From: Cristatella mucedo
Lineage: Eukaryota; Bryozoa; Phylactolaemata; Cristatellidae
Assembly: GCA_009760855.2 (NCBI GenBank)
Contig: WPIO01000001.1
Coordinates: 16,279,001 to 16,343,000 of the forward strand
DNA length: 64,000 nt
Reading direction: 5' to 3'
In this document: one piece after another, positions 1 to 12,277 of the stretch
Layout: each line of letters opens with the position of its first letter
How positions within the stretch are numbered: position 1 is the first letter of the stretch
Notes under the pieces: generated by a model
Seen by the model: the letters and a program-made list of their open reading frames with translations, nothing else
Told to the model about the DNA's origin: nothing
The model's database searches: none
Made by a program: the position numbers and the translations under genes

Positions 1-720
1 CACATTTAATGCTCTCTAAATTTTCTGGGCCACAAGTTCCTGCCACAACGATTCCAGAGCGGCAGCAGGTGGCAGCGACGGTGGAGGAGCAGCTTGTAGT
101 GGCCTTTGAAGTAATGACCTCTGAGTCGGCGGAACTCGAGGAGGCAGAGGATGGTGCCACGAAGCGCTAACGGTCCACGAAACGGCGATCCGCAAGGAGG
201 CGGACAAGATGGCACCGGCCCACGAGGTGGCAGCCCGGAAGACGCTGGTCCGCGAAACTGCTCGCTGCCAGAAGATAACAGAGGTCCGCGAGAGGACAGC
301 AGTGGTGGAGGTCACCGAGGAGGTCACCGAGACGGCGCCGGGCAACGAGATGACTGCGACTACGGCCAGTGCTTCCACGACGACAAGCCCTGAGACGCCT
401 CCAGGAGCTACGACGGACAGTGCTGTAACTAGGGTCAGGGCTGCAGCACCGGTCAGCGTGGCTACTCCGGCTAGTGCTGCTACGTCGGTCTGCTCTGCTA
501 CGTCGGTCTTCGCTGCTACGGCGGGCGGTCTCCGCTGCGAATACGACAGCGGTCGGCGCTGCGACCACGACGGGCGATGTAAAAGGAGCCACCAAGGCGA
601 CGGAGACTGCCGAACCCCGTGCGGCAGAGGGAGGAGGCATGTGCCTAATCCCTGGTTGTGGAAAAGGGAGCTGGCTATGCCCCAGCGGTTGCTTAAAGCT
701 GGTGGCCTAGGTATCCAGCT
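1..720. other. GC-rich segment with no recognised gene
   Basis: Clearly richer in GC and CpG than the rest of the window. Long frames are open on both strands (for example 209-949 plus and 16-759 minus), as expected from composition alone. The plus frame would be Ala/Thr/Val-rich low complexity with no domain I recognise. It could be part of an exon or CpG island of a gene to the left. I assign no function. Confidence 0.4.
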
Positions 721-783
721 CGTCACCAAAGACCAAGCTGTCACCAAAGACCAAAGCAAAGATCCAGCTGGTCACCAAAGAGG
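721..783. repeat. Short tandem direct repeat
   Basis: Three imperfect copies of a core reading GTCACCAAAGACCAA, spaced about 17 and 30 bp apart. No coding or regulatory meaning is apparent. Confidence 0.7.
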
Positions 784-933
784 ATTGGTGTGCCTCTCTA
801 GGCCAGTGAGGAAATATTTTGTAACTTCCACTTATAAATTCGTGCTTTTTTTTATTTTCTCCAGCTTGCGATTGCATGTTGTACTGAGCTTCTCGCTTGT
901 TTTGCCCAAGGGCGCTGCACGAAAAAAAGGACT

Positions 934-1017
934 GGGTGGCTTCGTGTAGCTTGACCTTGGCAATAGTTACTGTCAGGGTGGCTTCGCGTGGCTTGACCTT
1001 GGCAATAGTTACCATCG
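934..1017. repeat. 42-bp tandem duplication
   Basis: Two adjacent 42-bp units (934-975 and 976-1017), each reading GGTGGCTTCG, then GCTTGACCTTGG, then CAATAGTTAC, with only a few mismatches. Confidence 0.85.
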
Positions 1018-1650
1018 GCGAAAGTTTCGCGAAGTGTATCGCGGTGGCATTTCCAGCACGATTACTTCAGAAAGCAAGCCACTCGCGAAAATCGCCTCGC
1101 ATTTCCTCCTGAGCTGACGCGCGGGAGCAAAGCGACTGAAGGGAAAGTATCCGGCGGACGGGCGCGGCCGACGGCGTGGGCACGGATGCTCACCGCTCAC
1201 TGTACCGACGTCCTCGAACCAGCGTGCGACCGCGGCGAAGCGCTCACACTTCAAGCCTGTGCTTGACCGACGCCGCTAGCATGTCCTCAGAGCCTCTCGG
1301 TCGACGTCTGCGCTGGTGGCGAATCTGGCGGCTCGGAGCTGCAAATCCGGTGAAGTGACGCCGCCTAGCGGCGCGTTCGTGTAGTAGGTTACTGGCGGCG
1401 GCAGCGCCAGCTTGTTCTTGAGCTACTTTCAGAAGCCGAACGACGCTCACTCGGCTTCTCATGGGAAGAGAGGATGTTGGGTTTGCTTTATGACGAGAGC
1501 GGACGACTCCGGCGGTAGCCGCTGAGGCAAGAACAGCGGACCCACTTGCAGCAGCTGCTTCCAGGCCAGCGTCGGTCCCGGGTTTCCTTTAATAAATGGC
1601 ATCTGCCTGAGCCGTCTTGATCTGTGCGCGACTGCACGCACAAAAATAAA
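1018..1650. other. CpG-rich, possibly promoter-like stretch
   Basis: CpG-rich (for example around 1115-1180 and 1290-1380) and higher in GC than the downstream DNA. No clear coding frame or splice pattern. It could be a CpG-type promoter of a gene I did not recognise; that is inference from composition only. Confidence 0.3.
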
Positions 1651-1654
1651 AAAT

Positions 1655-2060
1655 TGTATACCTATACCTTGTACGAACCACAAATCCTTCGGGAACCGTG
1701 TCTTTAGTTTGCCTGCCCTCAAAGCCTGGAGCTCACTTCCGACCGGCGTCAAGACATCCCCTGACTTAACGACATTTAAAAAGAAGCTAAAAACGCATAA
1801 TTTATTACAGCCTTTAGTGAGTCCATGTGAATCGCCCTTTGTGTGCTTATGCATGTTGACACTGCATGTTGCCACTGACCATATTTGCACGCTGATCCTG
1901 TGCTTGTCACCTCTAACCATGTTATGCATGTTGTCATTGAGCATGTACCAGTAACCATTCGGTCATGCTTCCCTTGGAGCAGTTGTAAAGTACCTAGAAA
2001 GAGATTGGGTTATTTGGGGGCGCTATAAGAAATATATAATAATTATTATTACTATTTAAA
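1655..2060 (+). mobile_element. LINE family A (L2/CR1-like), 3' fragment
   Basis: Carries the decayed C-terminal coding end seen in other copies (A[26 protein letters not shown]) and the 3' UTR with repeated GCATGTT and CTAACCATGTTATGC. It ends with the tail CCTAGAAAGAGATTGGGTTA and an AT-rich ATT-type end. The 5' side is truncated, as usual for LINEs. Confidence 0.85.
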
Positions 2061-2629
2061 GTACGATCACGCGTTGAAGAGTAGTGACAGAATCGCCAGA
2101 AACCATCCTTGAGCGTGGATCAGACCGTGCTTCGTTTTGGCCCATCCAGAAAAATTGACACACTTTCTCTGGAGAGTACCTTTATTGTGCATATCGAAGG
2201 CATGCTGCCAGAAACGTCTTTAGATTCATTCTTTAGTCCTTGTGGCCTTTCCCTGGAAGCCTGGTGATCACTCGGAAAGTGCTGCATGACCTCAAAGGGC
2301 GGTCAAGGGATATTTAAGAGAAAACGTTGTCTCTAAGTGCTGTTAATTTGTTTGGGGCATCTCAGTCAGATCCCCGTCAACCAGATCTGTGGGAGCTACG
2401 CCTCCACTCTAGCTCCCCCTCGGGCCCTCGCTTTGAAGAACCCAGTTATCTAAATCCTCGCCAAGCGCTATATTCGGCGCGCATGTTGGTTGAGATGCCC
2501 TCTCACTGTACTTAGCCACGTACTTAACATTATTTGAAAGTCACGAAGCTTACTTAAACTTCATTTGGATTTTTACTCTATTATAATTGTATCTGATTTC
2601 TTTATTCGTATGTCAGAGCGATGTTTCCA
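2061..2629. other. Unassigned DNA
   Basis: No coding exon, repeat relative or RNA gene recognised. Confidence 0.4.
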
Positions 2630-2745
2630 GCGGCGGCATGGCACTAGCATTCACTGGCATGGCATTAACATTCACCGGCACAGCACAGAAGTCACCGGCA
2701 TGGCACTAGCATTCACCAGCATGGCACTAAAAGTCACCGTGATGT
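2630..2745. repeat. Minisatellite, about 24-bp unit
   Basis: About five imperfect copies of GGCATGGCACTAGCATTCACC with variants (AACATTCACC, GAAGTCACC). Confidence 0.85.
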
Positions 2746-3459
2746 TCTCCCGTGGTTGCTAGGTAGAAGGAGCTTCATGGTTGGCACTGTAGCACGAGGA
2801 CCCACGAAGGGGTGGGTCCATGGATTGTTTGTACAATATTTTTATATTAAGCTATTACTTTTTCAATGTGTACCTGAATACCAAATGTAATGGATGCAAC
2901 CGTCGTTCATGAAGAAAAAGGTAAATATGTAGAGTTCTATGGGATGCAGCTTTACTCTATCAGATAACATAAAAGGGTCGTCGTCGTCCTATTTCGACTT
3001 TCAAAAAAGCATACAATTGTAGGAAATGACAGGGGAAGTGCTTGGGCAGCAGGGAATCGAGAGTGACAGAGTAACAGAGTAAATTTCTCTGCGGGCATAA
3101 ATGTGCCCACACTCAGATAACCTGCAGCATTCTTTGAAGGTTACTTCTGCTCAGATGACCTTAAAGTTGAGCTTTGATTCTTACTCCTTTCCATTTTGAT
3201 ATCGACCGGATTAGTGATTAACTCGTTGACCTGAGGAACGAGCAAATGTTGTGAAGAATTATTCAAATTGATGAGCCTTGGAGATTTTTGGTGTTCTTTA
3301 AAGCAAGCCTCGGTTCGTGTGGTAAAGCAAGCTATTGTTATTTGTTACGACTATGTTTTATTACATGCATGTTTGAGTCGGGGTTATCAACACGCATTAC
3401 CAGTTCACGTGCATTTGACATAACGTCTCGATTATTAAAAATTGCAATTCTCATCTTTC
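2746..3459. other. Unassigned AT-rich DNA
   Basis: No convincing coding exon. The right end borders the LINE starting near 3460, and the exact boundary is not visible. Confidence 0.35.
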
Positions 3460-5340
3460 AGGACTCCCGGCCTTTGGACGTTATCGTCTGCGACTGGTGC
3501 AAAAATTGGCAGCTAGTCTGTTCTTCCATCAGGGAGTCCATCCCTGCGATGGCAGCATCCCCCCTAAAATGCTGTCCCTCGATTCCTTGCAGCACCTCAA
3601 TGTCTACTTTCAAGCAGGTCACTGGTGATCTCGTCCTGAAGTTTATGTCCCAATCAAAAAGAAAAGTCCTTTGGACCATATTTTCACTGTCCTGCTCCTA
3701 CGCTGCATTGATCTGCTGCTGCCATGCATAACTAACATCATTAATGTGTCATTAGCCTCAGGTCATGTCCCGGCACCTTTCAGAAAAGCTGCAGTCAGGC
3801 CACTTCTCAAGAAAGCGTCACTAAGCCAAAAGAACTTGAGCAACTACCGCCCAGTCTCTCTTCTACCATTCTTATCAAAGACACTGGAACGAGTCGTGGC
3901 AGACCAACTGAACTCACATATTGAAACTTCAAACCTTAATAGTAAGTTCCAGTCTGGCTTGAGAGCTAATCACTCCACAGAGTCAGCATTGCTTCGTGTA
4001 CTACGACCTACTTAGGAATGCAGACTTGGGTAGAAAGTCTCTGCTTGTTTTGCTCAAACATTCGGCAGCTTTTGACGTTATCGATCACCAAGTTCTTCTA
4101 GAGCGCCTCTTATCTCGCCTGGGCATCACTGGCACTGCTCTGCAACGGTTCAGGTCCTATCTCAGTTAGAGACTCCATGGTATTGATGTGAACGGACAAA
4201 GACTATCCAACGTACGTCTGAAATATGGGGTACCGCAGGGCTCCCTGCTTGGTCCGGTTCTTTTCACGATATTTGCTCTTCCTCTTGCCAATGTGATTGC
4301 CAAGCACAGTCTAGGCTTTCACTTTTATGCGGATAACACTCAGTTTTACATTTCCTTTTATCTCTCCCAGCCTTCGAGCACCTCGAATTCTCTAAACTCC
4401 CTTGCTGTATGTATTGATGACATCCACACATGGATGGCAGCAAACTTTCTTAAATTAAATGATGATAAAACTAACTTATTAGTTATGGGCAAACCAAGTG
4501 GGATTCAGAAATTGGAAAGGCTGACGCTCAAAATTGACTCTGCCAGCATATCTCCTGTTGAATCAGCACGAAATCTAGGCGTCATATTTCAAAGTTATCT
4601 TTCGTTAGAAGACCGCATCATCTCCACCGTCAAGTCTGCCTACTTTCAGCTACATAACATTGCTGAAATTCGGGCTTGTTTAGATTAGGATACTACTTCT
4701 AAGTTGGTCCATGCATTTGTGACATCCCGTCTTGACTTCTGTAACTCACTGCTTGCTGGCCTACTGGCATGTGCAATCAGGCACTTACAGCTGGTGCAAA
4801 ACTCTGCAGCTAGGCTTTTCTATCGTGAGCATCGCAGTTGCCACATTACTCCACTTCTCGCCGATCTGCAGTGGCTATCAGTCAAGCAACGGATTGACTT
4901 CAAGGTTTTATCGCTCATTTTTAGGTCCCTCCATTCTTTGGCTCCAACCTACCTCTCAGATCTACTCCCACATCAGGCTAAGCATCGTAGCACTCGCTTT
5001 TCGGAATCTAACTGTTTACCGATACCTCGTACAAATCTCATTTCCTTTGGAGAGTGTGCATTTCGTTCGTCTGCTCCCAAAGCCTGGATCTCCTTCCTGA
5101 CTTTCATCACAACATTCCCTGACTTGACCACATTTAAATATAACTTAAAAACACGCCTATTTATGACAGCATTTAGTGGATCCCTGTGGTTTGTCCTGTA
5201 TGTGCTTATGCGTGCTGATACTGTGCATGCTGCCACTAACCACACTTGCATGCTGACCCTGTGCAAACTACCCATTTTTATTTATGTTATAGTAACGGAG
5301 CTAATGCTTCGACGAAGCGGCGGTTTTTGGTTTTTCTTTT
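3460..5340 (+). mobile_element. LINE family A, longest sense copy with broken reverse transcriptase
   Basis: The best preserved copy of the dominant non-LTR retrotransposon. Reverse-transcriptase blocks appear in order: NYRPVSLLPFLSKTLERVVA (about 3840), FQSGLRANHSTESALLRV (about 3950), GVPQGSLLGPVLF (about 4230), FHFYADNTQFYI (about 4315), [14 protein letters not shown] (about 4455) and [15 protein letters not shown] (about 4835). The catalytic YADD is changed to YADN. A frameshift near 3670 and stops near 4014, 4166 and 4686 break it. The block order and the LADLxWLxVxxRIxFK end are typical of the L2/CR1 group. Truncated at the 5' end, with no endonuclease. Confidence 0.92.
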
Positions 5341-5660
5341 AATTATTGCCGAGTCAGGGGATGTGATATCGTGTCTTCAATCAACAGAGAATTCCAGGCT
5401 TTATTGCATAGAAACTCAAGCACAGTCCCCAAAGAATTTGAGTGTGATTAGAAGCACGGCTAAGCAAACGGAGTCGGAAGAGTGAGTGGCACCTAGCCAG
5501 CGAGAGGACCAAGGAGTAAATACTTCAGATCGGTAAGAGAACGGAGCAAGAGAACGAACAAAAAGGACGAGGGACCTACAAGTCGATACGACGGGGAGCC
5601 GTATGCAGGTCGGAAAGAAGTGGTGGTGTCACGTGACGGCAGAAAAGCCGCTGCTGCTGA
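5341..5660 (-). mobile_element. Antisense LINE family A fragment joined tail-to-body with the sense copy
   Basis: GAGTCAGGGGATGTGATATC and GAGAATTCCAGGCTTT are reverse complements of the LINE A coding end (ACATCCCCTGAC; AAAGCCTGGAACTC). The stretch at 5600-5640 resembles the antisense of the HITPLL block. Together with the preceding sense copy this forms a large inverted arrangement. Confidence 0.7.
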
Positions 5661-5764
5661 GCTGTGTGCCATCTGCGATGCATCTCATTGCACTGGCAGG
5701 AAGACCGAAAAGTGAGGTAGAAGGCTAATAGTCAAAGAGCACTATCAAACGGAACTGTTGTCAG

Positions 5765-5840
5765 AAATTGTGGAGCGCCTAGAAAGAAATTGAGGTCTCT
5801 GAGGGAGCTTTATTAAAAGTATTATTATTATCATCTTGAA
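5765..5840 (+). mobile_element. LINE family A 3' tail
   Basis: GAGCGCCTAGAAAGAAATTG, then GAGGGAGCTTTATTAAAAG and (ATT)n, the standard LINE A terminus. It may be the true end of the copy beginning at 3460, with the antisense piece inserted between. Confidence 0.8.
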
Positions 5841-7079
5841 GCTGTATAGACTGAACTCGTCAGATATCGTCAATGTGCATTGCGACTGTTCTCAGTAAAT
5901 GTCTGCCTAATGCCCGCGCACTTGATGTTTCTAGGATTCGCTAGGAGTTGTTTTTAAGGTACTAACTAACTGTATACCAGGATCGATTACGAGGCTGCAA
6001 GGTTCTCCATTCATTGCTTATTCTGCGCTTGTTCGAATGACTCCAGTGAAGTGGTTGTGCGAAGAACCTACTCCAGCACCGCTACTACGTTTTGTATCAA
6101 TCATTATGCATGGTGTACATGTATTTGCTTATATACGCTGCACCTGTATATTTTTGCGTTTACACAACTATGTAAATTTCTGCATGCAATTTCAATTGTT
6201 TATCCATTAATGCATCTTGCCCAGCCTACTTTGTTCAGTAAGGCCGAACATCAAGACAGCAGGAGCCGCACTATGCCGACAGTTGCAGAGCTTCGGCATA
6301 GAACTATGATCAATTTTAGCAACATCCATTGCTCTACGGAGAGCTGGGAGTGTAGGCTTGACACGATGCAATCGTCCTGTGTCCTGTACAGGGTGGGAAT
6401 CGTGACTGGGGAAAAGGCTGTACACACTTATTTTTAGGGCCAAATCTTGGATCTGCAGAGATTCATTTATGGTGACAGAAGTAATTATTCAATCGATAAG
6501 CTGATTTGCAGTTACGGTGATTTCAGACGATATGCTGTAGCTACAGTAGTTCATGTGGTTCTCTAGACCAACAGTGAGTTTGATGAGTCTAAATTCGAAA
6601 AAGGGACACGGCTACTCGCGGTTAGTATAATAAAGAGAGAGTAAAGTCAAGTTAAAGCCGTTCTCTAATGAGAATTCATATTGCATCGTGGCACAACAAC
6701 AATAATACCCTTGATAAAGCGTCATCAGAGAACTCAATCTCTTTCTAGGCGCTTTCACTGATCCATATTGCAATCAACTGTTATTGCAGTTTTGATGGAG
6801 ATGACTATTTCGAAGTCAGTAATGCAGTTTTGAGCTTCACATTGGTGTTAGCAAAACGACTACCACACACACGCCCAGCAATCGTAGACATACCGGCTTC
6901 AGACGATCTACTAGCAGTGATTTATCGGAGACATCGTATATCAAAGGTAATCTGCTCAAGCGATAAATTGGCGTTATGGTTACCTAATCGGAATTAGTGT
7001 CGTAAGACCTGGGTGAGAAATTAAAAGATAAATTATACTAGGTGCATTATTCGAGGGCGAAGTGCCTCGATATTAATTG
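5841..7079. other. Unassigned DNA with a weak antisense LINE end near 6690
   Basis: Around 6690-6760, AATAATACCCTTGATAAAGC, then CAGAGAACTCAATCTCTTTC is the antisense LINE A tail, followed by diverged sequence. Nothing else is recognised. Confidence 0.5.
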
Positions 7080-7245
7080 AACCGCCTCTTTTGCAGTAAC
7101 AAAAGAGCCTTTACGGCTATCACCACCACTTGCAGTGGCAATACATGATCACCCATCACAGGATTTGAACCCACGACCTCGGGACCGAGGTCGTGAAAAG
7201 CGATCACCATATCTAGTGAGCCGTCACGGCTCACTTGCCCCTGAA
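7080..7245 (-). mobile_element. SINE family 1 (tRNA-derived), antisense
   Basis: Reverse complement of the family consensus. It shows GCCTTTACGGCTATCACCACC, GGATTTGAACCCACGACCTC (antisense B box) and GTGAGCCGTCACGGCTCAC. Diverged from other copies by scattered substitutions. Confidence 0.85.
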
Positions 7246-8121
7246 CAAGTTGATGCCTTCATTTGGAATCTCGCATCCTTGTACGAGCTCCAAAGATTTC
7301 GAAGCTCATTAAATGGTCTGAAGATACCAAAATTCCTACCAGCAGTTACTTGCATTTTATTCCGCAAAAGCTACCCTCGAATTCGGCTGGAGCATCTTAT
7401 TACTGAAGAAACTAGAAATAATTATAGCAGCATCAATTGCTCTATAAAGAGCTGTGAGTGTTGCTTTGGTACGATGCAATTATGCTCTCCCCAGTGCCAC
7501 GTAGTAATCGTGACTGCACAAACGACTATGGACTTATTTTTTTATGGCGTAATCCTTCATCTGCAAAGGTGTGTTTACTTCGACCGAGTTTTTCAACTGA
7601 CAAGCTGAGTCCGAGCAAGTAAGCTACTCGTCTATTTGTTGTCATTATTAGGCTACTCATTAGTCTTATGTGTGGGTACTCAGGTGTTTCCTCAGTAACG
7701 GTTGCTCATTGCTAATGTACGCGGCTATAGTCATGGTGGGTTGGTTCTGCTTTGGGTAAATGTGTGATTCATGGTTGTGAATTCGTTGTCAATTGTTAAA
7801 GGTTTTTAAAGTGCCTCTTTTTTAATAGTCGTTTTTAGGTAATGTACTTTTAATATTTAGCTGGCTCACCACATACATAAGTAAAGCAATAACTCACCAA
7901 AATGCGTTCCCAAGGCCTTTTAACGCGTCGTTAGTTGCTAGGTATTATTGATGCGCTTACTTAGTTGGTAGCATATGCACATGGTTTGAATATGCGAACA
8001 TCCTTAATTAATCGTTGTTAATGTGCCAAGAGTGTGCTTTAATATCGGTGAGCGTTCTCTCGAATTATTGCTTGTATATATCACTTATGTTAGTTTCGCC
8101 ACATATATATAGGAGCAGTGG
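7246..8121. other. Unassigned DNA
   Basis: No recognisable exon or repeat relative inside the window. Confidence 0.35.
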
Positions 8122-8325
8122 ATCATGGTGAGCCGCAATGGCTCATTAGGTAAGGCAGTTGCTTTTCGCGACCTCGGCCCCGAGGTCGTGGGTTCGAATC
8201 CCGCGGTGGGCGATCCTTTATCGCCACTGCAAGCAGTGGTAATAGTCGTAAGGGCTCTTCTGTCGCTATACAAAATGAGGCTGTTCAATCGGCTGGTATT
8301 GATTTTATTATTTTATTTATCATCC
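8122..8325 (+). mobile_element. SINE family 1 (tRNA-derived), well preserved
   Basis: The head reads TGGCTCATTAGGTAAGG (A-box-like), a CGACCTCGGCCCCGAGGTCG stem, then GGGTTCGAATCCCG (a canonical Pol III B box). The body holds CACTGCAAGCAGTGGTAATAG, then AGGGCTCTTCTGTCGCTATA and CAAAATGAGGCTG, ending in a T-rich/TTATT tail. The body shows it is not a tRNA gene. Confidence 0.92.
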
Positions 8326-8354
8326 TCGCATGTAAGTATGTATCATTCTCTATA

Positions 8355-8580
8355 TTTAACTCCACAAAGCCACGAGGACTAATGGGCGTTACAAAGGAGT
8401 TTTCTATAGCACATTAGAAGCCTAAGCGACTTTCCGGTGATTATCCACCTGAAACAGATTTCATCATACGCACATAGCGAAGAGAGTGAGAAGCATAGAT
8501 GATTCAGTAGGGCAGTCGAGGAAGTGAGTTGCAGCTCAGGACGGCTAGAAAGGATGTGCCAAAGTAGCACACTGACCTTA
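8355..8580 (-). mobile_element. LINE family B, antisense 3' end
   Basis: Starts TTTAACTCCACAAAGCCACG and shares AGCGACTTTC, GAGAGTGAGAAGCATAG and GCAGCTCAGGACGGC with the copies at 19790 and 39755. No protein end is legible in this copy. Confidence 0.7.
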
Positions 8581-9939
8581 AATATGTGAAACCGGTATAC
8601 CAGTTGGACAATGCCCCCTGCAGTAACCGGTAATAGTCAAGCTCTTTAGCAGCTTTATTATGCACGACCTAAATTAGCACTGAGTGAAGAGGCACGTCTG
8701 TTACTGCTAACAAATCTTCGAGTCGACCAGCCTACAGGCTCGCTCTGGCCTACATATCAGAACAAGTAAGGTCAAAGCGAAGGTCAAAGGTTGAGAATGA
8801 TTTTCTAGCTGCCCTCTTCGTTAGCAAGACGCTGGAGAGATGGCGCTATGAGGGATGCGGCTGGACATGCTCGGTCAAGGAATAGTGCAAGCGGATGCAT
8901 AGTACAGAGACCATCTTATATGATCGAAATATCCAACACGGAGGCGGCCACCTGTGGCAAAAAGCAGCTAGAAAATTAGAACGAACAGTTGGCAAGTGGT
9001 CTACGATGACACACGTTGAGTGTCTACGATGACACATAGCGAGTCTCCACGACGTTCGAGTTGGTAGGTAGTTTTAGTCCACGACGTTTCGTCTAATAGT
9101 TATGAGACAATGAATGCTAAAGATGTCTAACTCAAATACTCAATTTTACAAGCCCTGAAACGCTTGCAAAAAGTTGCATTGAAGGCCACAAACTACCTTA
9201 GAGCTGAAAGCGGAAAATTCCCTAGCGATACTTTAGGCTCACATTATGCTCTGCGTCGAAAACTAAGCACAAACCGCGCTGAAAGAATCCGATTGAATGA
9301 GATTACGAGCACTGAGCTTCTGGTTAAACCACACAGCTGACTCGACAGGATGGAGGACAGGCGAAGCTGGGCGCCTTACCAATGACATTAGTCTGAGTCA
9401 CTCTCTTCACGACGTAAACACACGGCGTCAGCTCACGAGGCTCGTTTTTGGCTTCAGGGTCTTCAGCCGTGCTGTCAGCAGTAACGATTAGGCGTCATCC
9501 ATAGCATACGGTTCAAGCATATCTATACCGTCCAAATCGATTTTCTAGCTGCTGTGTGTTAATAGCACAATTATTGCAGCACGTGAGAGATGATAAGCCT
9601 ATTTAAAGATGCAAAATCCAAGAGCTCTGCATCCCAAACTCCTTAAGATAGACGGCTAAACGTGGTAGGAGGGTTACTGGCCACAAAGCGATTAACGGAT
9701 GTGCTACGCCCTCGAATTATCCTCTGCGGCCAAAGGCGATTGTTGCAACGGGAGAGAATGATCAAGTTACCTGTCAGCCCAAATACGTATTATTAAGCGC
9801 TTAAGGTGCTAACCACGATGATCAATGCTAAAGCTTTCTGGAAAAACTACCTACCAAACCTTGCCGATCAAACAGCTGCGATCTAGATGGAAGGAGGCCC
9901 AATTGCCAAACAATATGTGCCGGGCAGCCAGGAACTATC
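8581..9939. other. Unassigned DNA
   Basis: No exon with convincing splice signals and homology. The local direct repeat GTCTACGATGACACA occurs at about 8999 and 9021. Confidence 0.35.
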
Positions 9940-10110
9940 GGTACAGCCCACTAGGTAAGGCGGTTGCTTTGACGACCTCGGTCCCGAGGTTGAGTTCGAT
10001 TCCTGCGGTGGGCGATTCCTTATCGCCCACCGCAAGCGGTGGTGATAGCCCTAAAAGGCTCTTAAGTCGCTATACAAAAAGAGGCTGTTTAATCAGCTAG
10101 GAATTTTTTT
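9940..10110 (+). mobile_element. SINE family 1, diverged sense copy
   Basis: CCCACTAGGTAAGGCGGTTG, GAGTTCGATTCCTGCGG (degenerate B box), then GGTGATAGCCC and AAAAAGAGGCTGTTTAATC, ending in a T run. Confidence 0.88.
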
Positions 10111-10184
10111 ACAGCCGAGGAGCAAGCTCGTTAAAGCTGGGCTCATATCAGGATTGCTGACGTAGTAAGCAGACTCAGCAGTTG

Positions 10185-10800
10185 TATAATAATATAACAA
10201 TAATTATTATTATTATTACACTTACATAGCATTATGAGAGAACTTAATCTCTTCCTAGGCACTTTACATATGCTGTAAAGGAAGCAATGTCATATGGTTA
10301 GTGGTGACATGAACAGCTTCAACAAGCATAATATGTTATGACTAGTAGAAACATGCTCAGTATCAACAAGAAAATAAGGTTAGCGATAACGTGCACTGTG
10401 TCTGCACGCATAAGCATACAAAGAATAAATCACAAGAACCCAGCGAATGCTGTGAAAGACAGGCGAGTTTTTAGCCTCTTTTTAAATGCTTTCAAGTCAG
10501 ATGACGTGACGTGACGTCAGTCGGGATTGACTTCCAGGCTTTGGGAGCATAGTAATATAGGCAAGGTCTCCAAAAGATTTGAGATTGGTTTGAGGCATAG
10601 CCAAGTCAGAATATCCAGTGGTACGGTGCTTGGATTGTTCTGGATTGGATTGTTCTGATAGGTAGGCTGAAGCCAGAGAATGAAGGGAACTAAAATCGAG
10701 ACAAAACCTTGAAGTTAATAAACTGCTTCGTTTGTAGCCAGTGCAGGTCGGCTAGAAGTGGTGTAATGTGTCTTACAGCTATACTTACAGCTCGTTTTCC
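10185..10800 (-). mobile_element. LINE family A, antisense 3' portion
   Basis: Begins with (ATT)n antisense, then GAGAGAACTTAATCTCTTCC, the 3' UTR with GCATAAGCATAC, and the antisense coding end with GGCTTTGGGAGCATAG. It reaches the antisense HITPLL block near 10790. Confidence 0.88.
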
Positions 10801-12060
10801 TGGTTATCCTTCCTTGTTCAATAGATGAGGGCTGAAATGGACGCTACACATCCATTTTTAATTATCTCGAAAGGAATTATACTGATTCTAGGAAATGCAG
10901 GATCGGCTAAGGACATCACCGGTTGTTATTGTAAAAGGTCAGAGGTTGCACGACACCACAATCCTATGGCATTTCTTTATTTAAGTTTAAGTTCATCAAT
11001 CACTGCAGAAGAGCAAGCACCATGGAAGGAGGCCCATTACGGCCTCTGATCGATACAGCCGGTATTTCTAAGCGACACGGGTGGTGAATACTGAATAAGA
11101 AATGCAACAGGTGCACTATGTTAGTACTCGAGAGTCGTTCCACCATTAGAGAAGAAATGGTTGCTGACAGTTTGCCAGATATAAAAACATTGCATCAATT
11201 GATATCCACATAAGAATCAGGCTAAAAAAAAGTGCTCTTTGGGTTGTCCTATCAAGCCACAATAGGTGAAACGGACTTAAGACATGGCACTCAGCAGCAC
11301 AGTCTAGAACATCTGCGTCAAAAACATCATTCAGGTAACATTCAAGGGAAGATTCATCTGAAAACAGTAAGGCACATTGTACTTAACACTCGAGAGTATA
11401 ACCCCACCCCATCTAATAGCAGCTTCCTCTCCATTTGTATAAAGAAGCACTGCAGTCTCCAGGTAAATTACAGCCTTGAACAGCTACCCAAGTCGTGAGG
11501 CACAACAGTTGAATAGTACTAACTAACAACGTAAATTATTTAAAACCTTGACAACGCAATTTAAACAGAGAGTGGGATACGAAATCCCACAAGATGCATT
11601 AAATTGAACTGCTGGTTATCACCAGTTGAGCAAACACTAACAATGCAAATCGATTCCACTAGCGATAAGTACATGCTGTTGACTGTTAAATGTCGCATGA
11701 GACAACACAAATGGAGGTCTAGCTTCGTCGTCATCACCCAGCAAAGATGTGGCAGAGATGTAGAGGAATCTGAAGCCCTGAAACGATCCTGTAAGAAAGA
11801 ACAGAACACAAAAATACAACATAGTTTGTTCTATTAGGGATCACACATTATCGCAAAAAAAGCGGCAGTTGTTAGCATTATTAGAGCTCGCTGGGCCAAG
11901 CTGGAAGCCGGCAATCACTAAGTCACCATCCCGGTATTCGCGTAGTGTTCTGCCATTTAAATGCACAGGCTTCATGCCAAAGAATCATGTACGTACAGGA
12001 AGCATGAACAAAACACATGCCATTCCATTCAAGCTACCTTACTACAAGCACTAATCTAAA
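10801..12060. other. Unassigned DNA
   Basis: No gene or repeat recognised. Small open frames show no domain. Confidence 0.35.
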
Positions 12061-12198
12061 TCTCCGTGCAGATATATCAGATGCACAAGAGTGCATGTGC
12101 ACAGAAGTAGGCACATATAAGCAAGCACATGTGCATGCACACACGCACATGCCTTAACATGTGCAGTGCACCTTAAATCGTGCACACATGATATACTG

Positions 12199-12199
<1 letters not shown>

Positions 12200-12274
<75 letters not shown>
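12200..12274. repeat. (TA)n microsatellite
   Basis: A pure AT dinucleotide run of about 75 bp, flanked on the left by a CA/TG-rich alternating purine-pyrimidine stretch (12085-12190). Confidence 0.97.

Positions 12275-12277
<3 letters not shown>

Noticed and set aside
209-949. 246-residue protein
   Set aside because: GC-rich composition keeps several frames open on both strands, the frame has no domain, and it runs through tandem repeats.
8122-8325. tRNA gene (A box, B box GGGTTCGAATCCCG)
   Set aside because: The tRNA-like head is joined to a conserved unrelated body and T-rich tail, and a dozen relatives are scattered in both orientations. It is a SINE, not a tRNA gene.
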